A stretch of DNA of 43,180 nucleotides from contig JAKPHK010000040.1 in assembly GCA_029550345.1 (NCBI GenBank), forward strand, positions 1-43,180, in the 5' to 3' direction. The stretch is from Pseudomonadota bacterium (lineage in GTDB: Bacteria > Pseudomonadota > Alphaproteobacteria > Sphingomonadales > Sphingomonadaceae). Shown here piece after piece: positions 24,439-34,473 of this stretch (the first letter of the stretch is position 1; each line of letters starts with the position of its first letter). The position numbers and the translations under genes were made by a program. Below the pieces are notes generated by a model, which ran no database searches, was not told the origin of the DNA, and saw only the letters and a program-made list of their open reading frames with translations.

Positions 24439-25290
24439 ATGTCAGACACTCTTGCTCCGCTTTACCGAATTTCGCTGCCCCTGATGCTGGGGATCGTCTC
24501 TGCGCCTGTTCTGGCCGATTCGCCGCCCGTCCAGCCGCCTGCCAGCGCGGTGTTCAGCTATGCCGATCTGGCAGATCTGGCCGATTCGGCCCCGCTAGTG
24601 GTCCGGGCACAGCCGCGCAAAGTGGTCGCGGTCGAACCTGAGCGGGCGCGCGGCCTGAAGCCTGGCTGGGGGCGATTCTATGTCGAGGCGCGAACCGAAG
24701 CCGTGATCGCGGGGACGGTCCCGCTCGGCGGCGATTTGCGGTACCTGGTGGACCTTCCGCTTGATGCCAAGGGCAAGCCGCCGGCGTTCAAGAAGAAGAG
24801 CGTGGTGCTGTTCGCACGCGCGGTTCCTTCCCGCCCGGGTGAGTTGCAGCTGGTCCGTCCCGATGCTCAGCTGCTGTGGGACGGTGCGCTTGATATCCGG
24901 CTGCGCGGGATCCTGAAGGAGATCTACGCGCCGGGCGCTCCGCACCGGATCACCGGCGTGCGCGAGGCGATCCACGTTGGCGGCGATCTGGCGGGCGAAG
25001 GGGAAACCCAGCTGTTCCTTTCGGCCGCCAATGGTGAGCCGGCGGCGATCACGGTCAGCCGTTCACCCGGCCGACCGGTGCGCTGGGCGGTTTCCTTTTC
25101 CGAAGTCGTGACGGGTGATGCGGTGCCGCAGCGCGACAGCCTTGGCTGGTATCGGCTGGCCTGTTTCCTGCCCGCACAGCTGCCCGCCGCGGCGAATATT
25201 TCCCCGGCAGCAGCCGACCGGACCGCGGCGGCACGCGACTATGCCTTCGTGATGCAGCAACTTGGCCCCTGCCTACGCAATCGCAAATAG
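24439..25290 (+). CDS. Secreted protein of unknown function
   Basis: A 283-residue protein. The N-terminal MSDTLAPLYRISLPLMLGIVSAPVLADS looks like a signal peptide cleaved after ALAD-like residues, so it is probably periplasmic. The mature part alternates strands and loops (VVRAQPRKVVAVEPERA, DLRYLVDLPLDAKGKPPAFKKKSVVLFARAV) and has two cysteines near the end (ACFLPAQ and LGPCLRN). I do not recognise a domain, though similar secreted proteins are common in sphingomonads. The ATG at 24439 is preferred to a GTG five codons earlier. It stands 86 bp before hom on the same strand. Confidence 0.75.
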   Translation: MSDTLAPLYRISLPLMLGIVSAPVLADSPPVQPPASAVFSYADLADLADSAPLVVRAQPRKVVAVEPERARGLKPGWGRFYVEARTEAVIAGTVPLGGDLRYLVDLPLDAKGKPPAFKKKSVVLFARAVPSRPGELQLVRPDAQLLWDGALDIRLRGILKEIYAPGAPHRITGVREAIHVGGDLAGEGETQLFLSAANGEPAAITVSRSPGRPVRWAVSFSEVVTGDAVPQRDSLGWYRLACFLPAQLPAAANISPAAADRTAAARDYAFVMQQLGPCLRNRK

Positions 25291-25376
25291 TCGGCGCCAA
25301 TAGCGGGAATTTCCGCGATTCCGATGCTTGCCCGCGGTCGCGCCTCCCCCTAAGGGCCGCGACGAAGGGATTGAAA

Positions 25377-26678
25377 ATGGCCGAACCGCTCAGAATCGCG
25401 CTTGCCGGACTTGGAACCGTTGGGGTCGGGGTGATCCGTCTGGTCGAGGCCAATGCCCAGCTGATCGCCCGCCGGGCGGGTCGGCCGATCCAGATCACCG
25501 TTGTGTCCGCGCGTGATCGCAACAAGGCCCGCGGGGTCGATCTTTCGGCCTATGCCTGGGAAGACGACATGGTGATCCTGGGCGAACGCGCCGATGTCGA
25601 TGTGGTGGTGGAGATGGTTGGCGGATCGGATGGCCCGGCGCTGGCCCTGGCCCGCACCACGATCGAGGCGGGTAAGGCGCTGGTCACCGCCAACAAGGCG
25701 ATGATAGCGCACCACGGGCTTGAACTGGCCGGAAAGGCCGAAGACCAGAAAGTTGCGCTGAAGTTCGAAGCGGCGGTGGCCGGGGGTATCCCGGTGATCA
25801 AGGCCCTGCGCGAGGGCGCTGCCGCGAACGAGATCGAACGAGTTTACGGGATCCTCAACGGGACCTGCAACTTCATCCTTTCGACCATGGAAGACACCGG
25901 CCGCGATTTTGCCGATGTCCTGGCCGAAGCCCAGGCCAAGGGCTTTGCCGAGGCCGATCCGGCCTTTGATGTTGAGGGGACCGATGCGGCGCACAAGCTC
26001 TCGATCCTGGCGGCGATCGCTTTTGGCGCTAAGATCGATTTCAGCTCGGTCGATACCGCCGGGATCACCCGGCTGCGCGCTGCAGACATCGCCCAGGCCA
26101 GCGCACTTGGCTATGTCATCCGCCTGATCGGCATGGCCGAGACCGAGGGAGGGAACGGCAAGACCGCGCTGTTCCAGAGGGTCCAGCCGCACCTGGTGCC
26201 GGTCGATCACCCGCTGGCCCATGTCGATGGCGCAACCAATGCCGTTGTGGCCGAAGGGAATTTTTCCGGGCGGCTGCTGTTCCAGGGCGCGGGCGCGGGC
26301 GATGGGCCGACGGCCAGTGCGGTCGTTGCCGATCTGATCGACATTGCCCGCGGCGAAGTGGGGCCGGCCTTCTCTATGCCGGTCGGGGAACTGGAGGCGC
26401 TGGGGCCGGCGGCCACCGGCCACCGCCAGAGCCGTGCCTATGTCCGCTTCATGGTCGCCGATCGTCCCGGAGTGCTGGCCGAGATTACCGCCGCCCTGCG
26501 CGATGCCGGGGTCTCAATCGAAAGCCTGATCCAGAAGGGCCGATCTGGCGATGCGGTGATGGTTGCGATGGTCACCCATGAAGGGCCGGAAAGCGCGATC
26601 AGCAAGGCGCTTGAGCTGCTCGAAGGGTCTGAAAGCCTGACCGAGCCGCCGCTGGTTCTGCAAATTCTGGGCGAATGA
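25377..26678 (+). CDS. hom: Homoserine dehydrogenase
   Basis: Reduces aspartate semialdehyde to homoserine for threonine, methionine and isoleucine synthesis. The 433-residue protein has an N-terminal NAD(P) fold (IALAGLGTVGVGVIRLV), the middle NKAMIAHHG and GILNGTCNFILSTM segments of the catalytic domain, the EADPAFDVEGTDAAHKLSIL substrate-binding stretch, and a C-terminal ACT domain from about 348 (YVRFMVADRPGVLAEITAALRDAGVSIESLIQ) that usually carries feedback control by threonine. The ATG at 25377 follows GAAGGGA; a TTG two codons earlier also exists. It ends just before a convergent unknown gene. Confidence 0.97.
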   Translation: MAEPLRIALAGLGTVGVGVIRLVEANAQLIARRAGRPIQITVVSARDRNKARGVDLSAYAWEDDMVILGERADVDVVVEMVGGSDGPALALARTTIEAGKALVTANKAMIAHHGLELAGKAEDQKVALKFEAAVAGGIPVIKALREGAAANEIERVYGILNGTCNFILSTMEDTGRDFADVLAEAQAKGFAEADPAFDVEGTDAAHKLSILAAIAFGAKIDFSSVDTAGITRLRAADIAQASALGYVIRLIGMAETEGGNGKTALFQRVQPHLVPVDHPLAHVDGATNAVVAEGNFSGRLLFQGAGAGDGPTASAVVADLIDIARGEVGPAFSMPVGELEALGPAATGHRQSRAYVRFMVADRPGVLAEITAALRDAGVSIESLIQKGRSGDAVMVAMVTHEGPESAISKALELLEGSESLTEPPLVLQILGE

Positions 26679-26685
26679 GCCGCGC

Positions 26686-27159
26686 TCAGGGCGCAGCCAT
26701 CTCACCCTTGGCGATCTTGTCCGCGTCCGATCCTTCGGGGGCTTCGGGCAGCTTGCTGACATCGACATAATAGACCGGCGGCGGCGCCCAGCCCATCTGG
26801 ATGCAGGTGCCGCGCGGGTGGGTCCGACAATCGAGATCGTCCAGGTCCGGCGCCCGGGGAACGCCCCCGTTCAGCGCTTTCCGGCCTTCAAGGGTATTGC
26901 GATCGGGTTCGCCGGTTCCCATCCGCTGATCCTCGCCGCGATCGACGCAGACGACGATTTCGCCCTCGCTGGTCGGTCGGCAGCGCAGGCGCGGATCGGG
27001 TTGACCATATATCTTCTTCGTCGCGGCAAGCCGCTCCGCCACCTGGCGGTCCAGCTCGTCCGGATCGCTCTGGGCCAGGGCGGGTGTCGCGGGGAGCAGC
27101 AGCAATGCCAGGGCCAAGCGCCGCAACCTTCGATTCCTTTCATGAACGAACCCGGCCAA
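26686..27159 (-). CDS. Secreted Cys-containing protein of unknown function
   Basis: A small exported protein, about 146-157 residues, with a hydrophobic N-terminal helix (LALALLLLPATPALAQ) ending in a cleavage-like ALAQ. The mature part holds cysteine pairs in RLRCRPTSEGEIVVCVD and LDDLDCRTHPRGTCIQMGW, probably disulphides, and a late PPPVYYVDVSKLPEAPEG. The start is unclear: TTG at 27159 gives a longer leader, while TTG at 27126 has AAAGGA 8 nt upstream and may be the real one. Not recognised; homologues are likely confined to related genera. It is convergent with hom and divergent from glpX. Confidence 0.7.
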   Translation of the reverse strand: MAGFVHERNRRLRRLALALLLLPATPALAQSDPDELDRQVAERLAATKKIYGQPDPRLRCRPTSEGEIVVCVDRGEDQRMGTGEPDRNTLEGRKALNGGVPRAPDLDDLDCRTHPRGTCIQMGWAPPPVYYVDVSKLPEAPEGSDADKIAKGEMAAP

Positions 27160-27268
27160 GGACCGACCTGGCGCTTAATCGCCGCTGAACAGGTCCCCCT
27201 CGACAGGGCAGGCCGGGAAGTCTAAGCGCGCGCCAACATACCTATGCAGCCGGAGTTATTTCAGCGCC

Positions 27269-28255
27269 ATGACCAAAACCGACACCCCCGTTTCGCAGGT
27301 TCTTGACCGTGTACTGGTACTCGAAATGGTGCGCGTGACCGAAGCTGCGGCGATCGGCGCGTCCAAGCTGGTCGGTCGCGGCGACGAAAAGGCCGCCGAT
27401 GCCGCTGCCGTCGAAGCGATGCGCGCCGCGCTGAACGAGCTGGCGATGGACGGCACCGTGGTGATCGGTGAAGGTGAGCGCGATGAGGCCCCGATGCTGT
27501 TCATCGGGGAAAAGGTCGGCTCGGCGCAGGGCACCGGCCCGAAGATCGACATCGCGCTCGATCCGCTGGAAGGCACCACGATCACCGCCAAGGCCGGTCC
27601 CAATGCTTTGGCCGTGCTGGCCGTTGCCGAAGAAGGCAACCTGCTCAACGCGCCCGACGTCTATATGGACAAGCTGGCGGTCGGCCCCGGCTATCCCGAG
27701 GGGATCATCGATCTGGCCAAGAGCGCGACCGAAAACGTCAAGGCTGTGGCTGCGGCCAAAGGTGTCGATCCCAGCGACATCATCGTCTGCGTGCTCGATC
27801 GGCCGCGTCATGCCGATCTGATCGCCGAACTGCGCGGCCTGGGCTGCGGCGTGGTGCTGATCGGGGACGGCGATGTGGCGGGCGTCATCGCGGTGACCAA
27901 CCCGGAAACCACGATCGACCTTTACATGGGTTCGGGCGGGGCACCCGAAGGGGTGCTGGCTGCTGCCGCGCTGCGCTGCGTCGGCGGGCAGTTCAACGGC
28001 CGCCTGCTGTTCCGCAACGACGATGAACGCGGCCGCGCCCGCAAGTGGGGGATCGAGGATCTGAACAAGATCTACACCCGCGACGAGCTGGCCAAGGGCG
28101 ATTGCATCTTTGCCGCCACCGGGGTGACCGACGGTTCGCTGCTGAAGGGCGTAAAGCGGATGAAGGACGGTCTGATCACCACCCATTCGGTCGTGATGCG
28201 CGCCAGTTCGGGCACGGTCCGCTGGGTCAGCGGCGAACATCGCAACAAGAGCTGA
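27269..28255 (+). CDS. glpX: Fructose-1,6-bisphosphatase, class II
   Basis: Removes the 1-phosphate of fructose 1,6-bisphosphate in gluconeogenesis. At 328 residues it matches GlpX rather than the class I enzyme. Family signatures are GEGERDEAPML at about 67-77 and the metal site DPLEGTT at about 98-104, followed by AVLAVAEEGNLL, DRPRHADLI and GSGGAPEGVLAAAALRCVGG. No class I FBPase is nearby. The ATG at 27269 has a GGAG only about 14 nt upstream, so initiation may be weak. A YitT-like gene follows on the same strand after 48 bp. Confidence 0.97.
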   Translation: MTKTDTPVSQVLDRVLVLEMVRVTEAAAIGASKLVGRGDEKAADAAAVEAMRAALNELAMDGTVVIGEGERDEAPMLFIGEKVGSAQGTGPKIDIALDPLEGTTITAKAGPNALAVLAVAEEGNLLNAPDVYMDKLAVGPGYPEGIIDLAKSATENVKAVAAAKGVDPSDIIVCVLDRPRHADLIAELRGLGCGVVLIGDGDVAGVIAVTNPETTIDLYMGSGGAPEGVLAAAALRCVGGQFNGRLLFRNDDERGRARKWGIEDLNKIYTRDELAKGDCIFAATGVTDGSLLKGVKRMKDGLITTHSVVMRASSGTVRWVSGEHRNKS

Positions 28256-28303
28256 GGCGGGGCCGGGCGGCGCCATGCTTTCAGCTAACGCCAGGTCGCC
28301 AGT

Positions 28304-28942
28304 GTGAACGCATCACCGCCTGCCGAAGGTGGAGGGCAGCTCCACAGCCGCCTTGAAGATTTGCTGGCGCTGGCCTTCGGCTGCGTTTTTGTTGCCACCG
28401 GGCTGGCGATCCTGCGCGGCGGTGGGCTGGTGACGGGCGGCATGGCCGGGCTTGCCTTGCTGGCCACCCATTTCGTGGCCCTGCCGCCGGGTCTGATGCT
28501 GGCGCTGCTCAACCTGCCATTTCTGGCGCTGGCGTGGCGGGCGATCGGCCCGCTGTTTGCCTTGCGAACCGTGCTGGTCAGCATCGGCATCGCGGCGATC
28601 TCTGCTCTGGCGCAAAGCTCGATCCGGATCGGTATCGACAGCCCGGTAATCGCGGCGATTTCCGGCGGCGCCCTGCTGGGGCAAGGCGTGCTGACGCTTG
28701 TCAGGCACGGGTCCGGTCTGGGCGGACTGGGCGTGCTGACAATCTGGTTCAACCAGAAGTTTGGCTGGCGGCTCGGCCGCTCGCAAATCACGATCGATGT
28801 CATTATCCTGGCGCTCAGCGGCTTCATTCTTGAACCGGCACAACTGGGCTGGTCGGCGCTCAGCGCACTGGTGATGGGGGTTGAGGTCTATCTCTGGCAC
28901 CGGCCCGGCTTGTACACGGGCTATTCGCAGGTTCGCTGGTAA
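28304..28942 (+). CDS. YitT-family membrane protein, short form
   Basis: A 212-residue membrane protein with about five or six helices; GCVFVATGLAILRGGGLVTGGMAGLALL matches the first half of YitT (DUF161) proteins and GGLGVLTIWFNQKFGWRLG the second. The C-terminal soluble DUF2179 domain found in Bacillus-type YitT is absent, as in other short alphaproteobacterial members. Function is unknown. The start is GTG at 28304. It sits between glpX and prs on the same strand. Confidence 0.85.
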   Translation: MNASPPAEGGGQLHSRLEDLLALAFGCVFVATGLAILRGGGLVTGGMAGLALLATHFVALPPGLMLALLNLPFLALAWRAIGPLFALRTVLVSIGIAAISALAQSSIRIGIDSPVIAAISGGALLGQGVLTLVRHGSGLGGLGVLTIWFNQKFGWRLGRSQITIDVIILALSGFILEPAQLGWSALSALVMGVEVYLWHRPGLYTGYSQVRW

Positions 28943-29053
28943 GCCGCGAAACCGCGCAAAGGGTGCGGATTGCGTGACCTGGGCTGTTGCAATCCGGTCA
29001 TGCTTTGGCCAAGGCCCGGCAAGGGCTGATTCTTGCGGGGAAGGGCGACGCAC

Positions 29054-29992
29054 ATGAAAATCCTGGCCGGAAATTCCAATCTGCCGCTGGCGCGGGCGAT
29101 TGCGGGTTATCTCGAAATGCCGCTGACCAATGCCGATGTCCGGCGGTTCGCGGACCAGGAAATCTTCGTCGAGATTCACGAGAACGTGCGAGGCGAGGAC
29201 GTGTTCGTGATCCAGTCAACCTCGGCCCCCGCCAACGACAACCTGATGGAGCTGCTGATCTGCATCGATGCGCTGCGGCGCGCCTCGGCCAAGCGGATCA
29301 CGGCGGTGCTGCCCTATTTCGGCTATGCCCGGCAGGATCGCAAACCCGGCCCGCGCACGCCGATTTCTGCCAAGCTGGTCGCCAACCTGATTACCGAGGC
29401 GGGGGCCGACCGGGTCCTTGCGGTCGATCTTCACGCCGGCCAGATTCAGGGCTTCTTCGATATTCCGACCGACAACCTCTATGCCGCACCGGTGATGGCT
29501 GCGGACATTCTGCAGCGCAACGGCGGCGGCAACCTGATGGTGGTTTCACCCGACGTCGGCGGGGTGGTCCGCGCCCGGGCCCTCGCCCGCCGACTCGACA
29601 ACGCCCCGCTCTCGATCGTTGACAAGCGGCGCGACAAGCCCGGCGTGTCGGAAGTGATGAACATCATCGGCGATGTCGCGGGCTGGGATTGCATCCTGAT
29701 CGATGACATCATCGATTCGGGCGGGACGCTGTGCAACGCGGCCCAGGCCCTGATGGATGCGGGAGCGAAGAGCGTGACCGCCTATCTCACCCACGGGGTA
29801 CTCTCGGGCAAGGCGGTCGAACGGGTCAACGGTTCCGCCCTCAAGGAGCTGGTGATCACCGATTCGATCCAGGCGGGCGAGGATGCTCTGGCTGCGGGCA
29901 GCAAGATCCGCGTCCTCTCGATCGCTCCCCTGGTGGGCGAGGCGATCCACCGGATCGCTGAGGAAAGCTCGGTTTCTTCGCTGTTCGACTAA
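29054..29992 (+). CDS. prs: Ribose-phosphate pyrophosphokinase (PRPP synthetase)
   Basis: Makes phosphoribosyl pyrophosphate from ribose 5-phosphate and ATP for nucleotide, histidine and tryptophan synthesis. The 312-residue protein shows the N-terminal [18 protein letters not shown], the [10 protein letters not shown] flexible loop, [14 protein letters not shown] and the PRPP-binding loop [12 protein letters not shown], all diagnostic. The ATG at 29054 is the family start (MKILAGNSN); a purine-rich GGGGAAGGG lies upstream. Its stop overlaps the convergent AraC gene by 4 nt. Confidence 0.98.
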   Translation: MKILAGNSNLPLARAIAGYLEMPLTNADVRRFADQEIFVEIHENVRGEDVFVIQSTSAPANDNLMELLICIDALRRASAKRITAVLPYFGYARQDRKPGPRTPISAKLVANLITEAGADRVLAVDLHAGQIQGFFDIPTDNLYAAPVMAADILQRNGGGNLMVVSPDVGGVVRARALARRLDNAPLSIVDKRRDKPGVSEVMNIIGDVAGWDCILIDDIIDSGGTLCNAAQALMDAGAKSVTAYLTHGVLSGKAVERVNGSALKELVITDSIQAGEDALAAGSKIRVLSIAPLVGEAIHRIAEESSVSSLFD

Positions 29993-30948
29993 TCGCTGCG
30001 CGGCGCGATCCAGGGCCTGTCCTGGCCCGGACCCAGCCGGTCTAGCACTGCCAGTCGGCGCGCCTGGCGGCTTTCCAGCGCCAGCGTCATCAAGGGCTGC
30101 GGCGTTGCGACGAACTGGCGCGGCGACATCCCGAACAGCTGGGTGAATTCCCGGATCATGTGGCTCTGGTCGTAATAGCGCAGCTCAAGCTCGGCCGCTT
30201 CCTTCCGGTCCGCCACCCCGCGCAGGTGGCTGGCCATGTCGATCGCGCGGGCCCGGCGCAGCACCTGCTTGGGCGGGAGGCCGAAATCACGGCGGCAGAT
30301 CCGTTCCAGCTGCCGCTGGCTGACCCGGCATTCCTCGGCGAAATCGGCGATGCTGGCGGTCGGATCGGTCAGCGATAGCATCTCGAACCGTGCGGAAATC
30401 GGGTCCGGCTCTTTCGCACCGGCCATCGCCAGCACGCCGCGGACCAGCCCTTCAAGCACCTGCAGCCACTCTTCCGGCGAGGCATCGGGGCGGAGCATTT
30501 CGAGCGCGGCGGCACCCGGCAGGCCAAGGTCATCGAGCGAGACAATCCGGTCAAGAAAATCCGAGGCGGGAAGCCCGGTCACCGTTACGCCCGCCCCCGG
30601 TTTGACCGCCAGGCCGACGCTGGCGAAACTGCCGCGCACGGCGATCGGCATGGCCTTGCTCTGCGGCCCGCAATAGACGGCCTTGCGGGCATGGTTCAGC
30701 GGCCCGTCGCGGGTCTGGGCGGTCCAGTCACCGGACAGCTGAATGCGGATCATCGCGGTATCGTTGAACAATCCGCATTGCAGCTGATAGTCCGCGGGCA
30801 TTTCCACCGAAGCGACATAAAGCCAGGCGACCCACGGCTCGAGATCGGGCGCGGGCAGGCGGTTGTAGGACAGCGGCTGGCCATCGCGCGAGACACCAAG
30901 GCGCGGCTCGAGGGCGGGATCGATCCCCGGACTCGTCGATCGTGACAC
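29989..30948 (-). CDS. AraC-family transcriptional regulator
   Basis: A 319-residue regulator. The C-terminal third has the double helix-turn-helix of the AraC family: [38 protein letters not shown] for the first and [23 protein letters not shown] for the second. The N-terminal part ([34 protein letters not shown]...) resembles the sensing domain of the group whose best-known label is DUF6597; the ligand is unknown. The start is GTG at 30948. It is divergent from hisN across 160 bp and convergent with prs; its target is not evident. Confidence 0.9.
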   Translation of the reverse strand: MSRSTSPGIDPALEPRLGVSRDGQPLSYNRLPAPDLEPWVAWLYVASVEMPADYQLQCGLFNDTAMIRIQLSGDWTAQTRDGPLNHARKAVYCGPQSKAMPIAVRGSFASVGLAVKPGAGVTVTGLPASDFLDRIVSLDDLGLPGAAALEMLRPDASPEEWLQVLEGLVRGVLAMAGAKEPDPISARFEMLSLTDPTASIADFAEECRVSQRQLERICRRDFGLPPKQVLRRARAIDMASHLRGVADRKEAAELELRYYDQSHMIREFTQLFGMSPRQFVATPQPLMTLALESRQARRLAVLDRLGPGQDRPWIAPRSD

Positions 30949-31108
30949 TATCTTGCTGCCCCCCTGGCGTTGCGACCAAGCTGGACCCGTATGTTTTTAT
31001 TCTTGCTGTGCCTAATAGGCCAGTCTGCCTGCAGTTCAACCCTTGCGCCCCGCTTAGACAGGTTGCGGTGGGCTTGACGCGCTGCGATCGTCGCCCGAAG
31101 GAGGGGTC

Positions 31109-31891
31109 ATGAACCTCACGGCTGAAATCGCCCTTGTCCACCGTCTCGCCGATGCGGCGCGGGTGGCCATCCTGCCGCACTTCCGGTCTGGTGATCCGGC
31201 CGAGCGCAAGGCGGATACCACCCCGGTGACGCTGGCTGACCGTGCTGCCGAAGAGGCGATCCGGGCAATCCTTGCCGCCGAAATGCCGGACGATGCGATC
31301 CACGGTGAGGAATTCGGCGCCACCGGCGGAAGCTCCGGGCGAACCTGGGTGATCGATCCGATCGACGGGACCACCGCTTTCCTGGCGGGGCGTCCGCTGT
31401 TCGGCACCCTGATCGCGCTGGTGGTGGAAGGCTGGCCGGTGCTTGGCCTGATCGATCAGCCGGTGCTGAAGGAGCGCTGGCTGGGCGTGGCCGGGCAGCC
31501 GACCACGCTCAATGGGCAGCCGGTCCGCACGCGGAGCTGCCGCGCCTTGTCCGACGCGGCTATCGCTACCACCGGGCCGCATTACTTCGATCAGCATGAC
31601 GGCGACCATTTCATGGCGCTGGCGGCCAAGACCGATCATCGCCGGATGGTGATGGGCGGGGATTGCTATAACTATGCGATGCTGGCCACCGGGCAGCTCG
31701 ACATCGTTTGCGAAGCCAACCTCAAGCTGCATGACTGGGCCGCGCTGGTGCCGGTGGTTGAAGGGGCGGGCGGCACGATGTGTGACTGGAACGGCGAGCC
31801 GCTCCACGCCGCCAGCGATGGGCACGTGCTGGCGCTGGGCGATCCGGCCCGGCTTGATGACGTGATAGAGGCGCTGGCCTGTCACCACTGA
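31109..31891 (+). CDS. hisN: Histidinol-phosphatase, inositol monophosphatase type
   Basis: Removes phosphate from histidinol phosphate in histidine synthesis. The 260-residue protein belongs to the inositol monophosphatase fold: metal ligands E67 (HGEEFGA), the DPIDGTTAF motif at 83-91, and Asp in LHDWAALVPVVEGAGG near the C-terminus. The sequence looks most like the HisN branch used by actinobacteria and many alphaproteobacteria that lack HisB phosphatase; a general inositol or nucleotide phosphatase role is the alternative. A strong GAAGGAGGGG site precedes the ATG at 31109. It converges with the GMC gene, 15 bp apart. Confidence 0.9.
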   Translation: MNLTAEIALVHRLADAARVAILPHFRSGDPAERKADTTPVTLADRAAEEAIRAILAAEMPDDAIHGEEFGATGGSSGRTWVIDPIDGTTAFLAGRPLFGTLIALVVEGWPVLGLIDQPVLKERWLGVAGQPTTLNGQPVRTRSCRALSDAAIATTGPHYFDQHDGDHFMALAAKTDHRRMVMGGDCYNYAMLATGQLDIVCEANLKLHDWAALVPVVEGAGGTMCDWNGEPLHAASDGHVLALGDPARLDDVIEALACHH

Positions 31892-31906
31892 CCGGCCATG
31901 CCCGGA

Positions 31907-33502
31907 TCAGGCCATAAGGGCTGCCTTCACGAAATCGGCGCAGCGTTCGCCGATCATGATCGATGGGGCGTTGGTATTGCCCGAGATCAGCCGCGGCATG
32001 ATGCTGGCATCGGCCACCCACAGCCCGTCCAGTCCGCGCAGTTTCAGGGTCGGATCGACCACGCTGTCCGCATCGCTGCCCATCCGGCAGGTGCCGACCG
32101 GGTGATAGATGGTATCGGCGCTGGCTCTGATCCGGGCATCGAGCGCGGCATCATCATCGTAATCGACCGGATTGCGATCACGGCCGTTGTAGGCGGCAAG
32201 GGCCGGAGCTTCGCAGATCCGCTGCATCAGCCGGGCGGCCTTGCGCAGCAGGACAAGATCGCGTTCGTCCGAAAGGAAATTTGGGTTGATCCGCGGGGCG
32301 CTGGCCGGATCGGCATCGCGCAGCTTTACCCAGCCACGGCTTTCCGGGCGCAGCACGCAGGCATGGACCGAAAAGCCGTGCTGGCGGATCTTGTCGCGGC
32401 CGTGGTTCTGCACGATCCCGGGGATGAAGTGATACTGAATGTCCGGCGCCGGAGAGGCGGGATCAAGCGTCCAGAAACCGCCCGCCTCGGCAAAGGGCGT
32501 GGTCATCGCGCCGGTGCGGTGGCGGACATATTCGACCAGCGATTTGCCCATCTGCCACATCCCCGCGAGCGACATACCCATCAGCTCACGCGAATCCGCC
32601 TCATAGGACAGGATGAAGTCGCAGTGATCCTGCAGGTCCGCGCCAACCGCCGGGCAATCGCGCTGCACTGCAATCCCCTGTTCGGCCAGCTCGGCCGCCG
32701 GACCAATCCCGGACAGCATCAGCACCTGCGGTGATCCGAAAGCCCCGGCGCTCAGCACCACGCCGCCACTGGCCCGCAGTTCGGCGCGCTGACCGCCCTG
32801 CCGGATCGCCACGCCGACGGCGCGGCCATCCTCGATCAGGATTTTTTCGACCAGAACTCCGGTGCGGACATCCAGGTTTTGGCGGGACCGGGCCGGTTCG
32901 ACATAGGCCCGTGCGGCGGACCAGCGTTCGCCCTTGCGCTGGGTTACCTGATAAAGGCCGAACCCGTCCTGTCTGGCTCCGTTGAAATCGGTATTGGCGG
33001 GCAGTTGCAGTTGGGTCGCCGCCTCAACGAAAGCGCGGCTGGCAGGGGATGGCCAGTGCTGATCGCTGACCGAAAGCGGACCGTCCGCACCGTGAAAGGC
33101 ATCACCGCCGCGCTCGTTGCTTTCGGACCGTTTGAAGTAGGGCAGGACATCGTCATAGCCCCAGCCGGTGCAGCCCAGCGATGCCCACTGATCGTAATCG
33201 AAGCGGTTGCCGCGAACATAAAGCATGGCGTTGATCGCGGACGATCCGCCCAGCCCGCGGCCGCGCGGCTGATAGCCGATCCTGCCGTCCAGCCCGTCCA
33301 TCGGCTCGGTATCGAAGGCCCAGTTGGCGTCCTTGGGCAGGGCGACCAGCATTCCAGGGGTCTTGATCCGGAAATTGTCGTTGCTGCCGCCCGCTTCCAG
33401 CAGGCAGACCCGGCGGCTCGGATCTTCGCTCAGGCGCCCAGCCACCGCGCTGCCCGCGCTGCCGCCACCGATAACGATGATATCGAACTGATCCACACCC
33501 AT
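31907..33502 (-). CDS. GMC-family FAD oxidoreductase (choline dehydrogenase-like)
   Basis: A 531-residue flavoprotein alcohol dehydrogenase. The N-terminal [19 protein letters not shown] binds [21 protein letters not shown] is the first GMC signature, and [16 protein letters not shown] the second. The C-terminal HPVGTCRMG and [17 protein letters not shown] hold the catalytic His and Asn. Substrate is not readable; family members oxidise choline, long-chain, aromatic or terpenoid alcohols. The ATG at 33502 follows GAGAGGA very closely; a GTG two codons later is better spaced. It lies 57 bp downstream of a sterol-desaturase-family gene, so it may oxidise an alcohol made by that enzyme (inference). 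Confidence 0.92.
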   Translation of the reverse strand: MGVDQFDIIVIGGGSAGSAVAGRLSEDPSRRVCLLEAGGSNDNFRIKTPGMLVALPKDANWAFDTEPMDGLDGRIGYQPRGRGLGGSSAINAMLYVRGNRFDYDQWASLGCTGWGYDDVLPYFKRSESNERGGDAFHGADGPLSVSDQHWPSPASRAFVEAATQLQLPANTDFNGARQDGFGLYQVTQRKGERWSAARAYVEPARSRQNLDVRTGVLVEKILIEDGRAVGVAIRQGGQRAELRASGGVVLSAGAFGSPQVLMLSGIGPAAELAEQGIAVQRDCPAVGADLQDHCDFILSYEADSRELMGMSLAGMWQMGKSLVEYVRHRTGAMTTPFAEAGGFWTLDPASPAPDIQYHFIPGIVQNHGRDKIRQHGFSVHACVLRPESRGWVKLRDADPASAPRINPNFLSDERDLVLLRKAARLMQRICEAPALAAYNGRDRNPVDYDDDAALDARIRASADTIYHPVGTCRMGSDADSVVDPTLKLRGLDGLWVADASIMPRLISGNTNAPSIMIGERCADFVKAALMA

Positions 33503-33559
33503 TCCTCTCACCTTGCTCCCGAGCGGGAAGGTTAAGCGTCCGGTTCAATCAGCGCAATC

Positions 33560-34471
33560 CTATTCCGGCGGATTTTCGCCCCGCGGCTGGTTCCTGGCCG
33601 CGATCCACCTGGCGCGTAGGCTGTCCGATGTATCGCGGCTGCCGTCGTGGCTCCAGCCGGGCGGGCGCCAGACATAGCCCAGCTTTGCACCCCACGGTGC
33701 GTTCCAGACATCGCGGGCGATCCCGATCCATTCGTGGAACGCCACCCACAGCAGGTTGAAGCTGCCCAGCTGCCGGACGATGCCATAGTGAATCTTCTCA
33801 TCGCGCAGTTCGCCCTGAAAGGTGCCGAACAGCCGGTCCCAGATGATGAAAACACCGGCATAATTGCGGTCCAGATAGACCGGATTGGTGGCGTGATGGA
33901 CGCGGTGGTGGCTGGGGGTGTTGAACACCGCTTCGAACCAGCGCGGGCATTTGTCGATCGCCTCGGTGTGGAACCAGAACTGGTAGATCAGGTTCAAACC
34001 GCCGCAGAACGCGATCATGGCCGGGTGAAAGCCGATAAAGGCGGGCCAGATCCGGAACAGGAACGACAGGGCGATGAACCCGCTCCAGGTTTGCCTTAGT
34101 GCGGTCGAAAGGTTGTAATGCTGGCTGGAATGGTGGTTGACGTGGCTGGCCCAGAACCAGCGGACCCGGTGCCCGGTGCGGTGTGCCCAGTAATAGTTGA
34201 AATCGTCGAGCACGAAACAAGCGATCCAGGCCGCCAGCCCCCAGCCGAGCGTCGCGACCCGGTGATCATAGAGCCAGAACGCCGCCAGCGCGACCACCCC
34301 GGCCAGCGCCGCGCCGACCACCGTGCTGCCCAGCCCCATCGCCAGCGACACCAGCGTGTCGCGCGGCTCATAGCTGTCGGGGGAGCGGCGATGGGCCCAG
34401 ACCAGTTCGATCAGGACCAGGATGATGAAGCCCGGGACTGCATAATCCACCGGATTGAAGCTCGGCTCCAT
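33560..34471 (-). CDS. Sterol desaturase / fatty acid hydroxylase family protein
   Basis: A 303-residue integral membrane di-iron oxygenase. The histidine clusters are HRTGH at 97-101, HVNHH at 110-114 and HHRVHH at 188-193, the arrangement of the sterol desaturase superfamily; membrane helices precede and separate them. It may hydroxylate a lipid, carotenoid or hopanoid. The start is ATG at 34471 because GGAGG lies 7 nt upstream; the overlapping GTG at 34477 is only 1 nt from that site. It begins within a few bases of the upstream small membrane gene's stop, so the two are co-translated, and the GMC gene follows. Confidence 0.93.
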   Translation of the reverse strand: MEPSFNPVDYAVPGFIILVLIELVWAHRRSPDSYEPRDTLVSLAMGLGSTVVGAALAGVVALAAFWLYDHRVATLGWGLAAWIACFVLDDFNYYWAHRTGHRVRWFWASHVNHHSSQHYNLSTALRQTWSGFIALSFLFRIWPAFIGFHPAMIAFCGGLNLIYQFWFHTEAIDKCPRWFEAVFNTPSHHRVHHATNPVYLDRNYAGVFIIWDRLFGTFQGELRDEKIHYGIVRQLGSFNLLWVAFHEWIGIARDVWNAPWGAKLGYVWRPPGWSHDGSRDTSDSLRARWIAARNQPRGENPPE

Positions 34472-34473
34472 GC

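Noticed and set aside
25350..26423. 357-codon minus-strand frame opposite hom
   Set aside because: Antisense to homoserine dehydrogenase with all its motifs; composition typical of shadow frames.
30728..31888. 386-codon minus-strand frame across hisN and the AraC upstream region
   Set aside because: Overlaps hisN antisense and runs into the start of the AraC gene in another frame; no family features seen.
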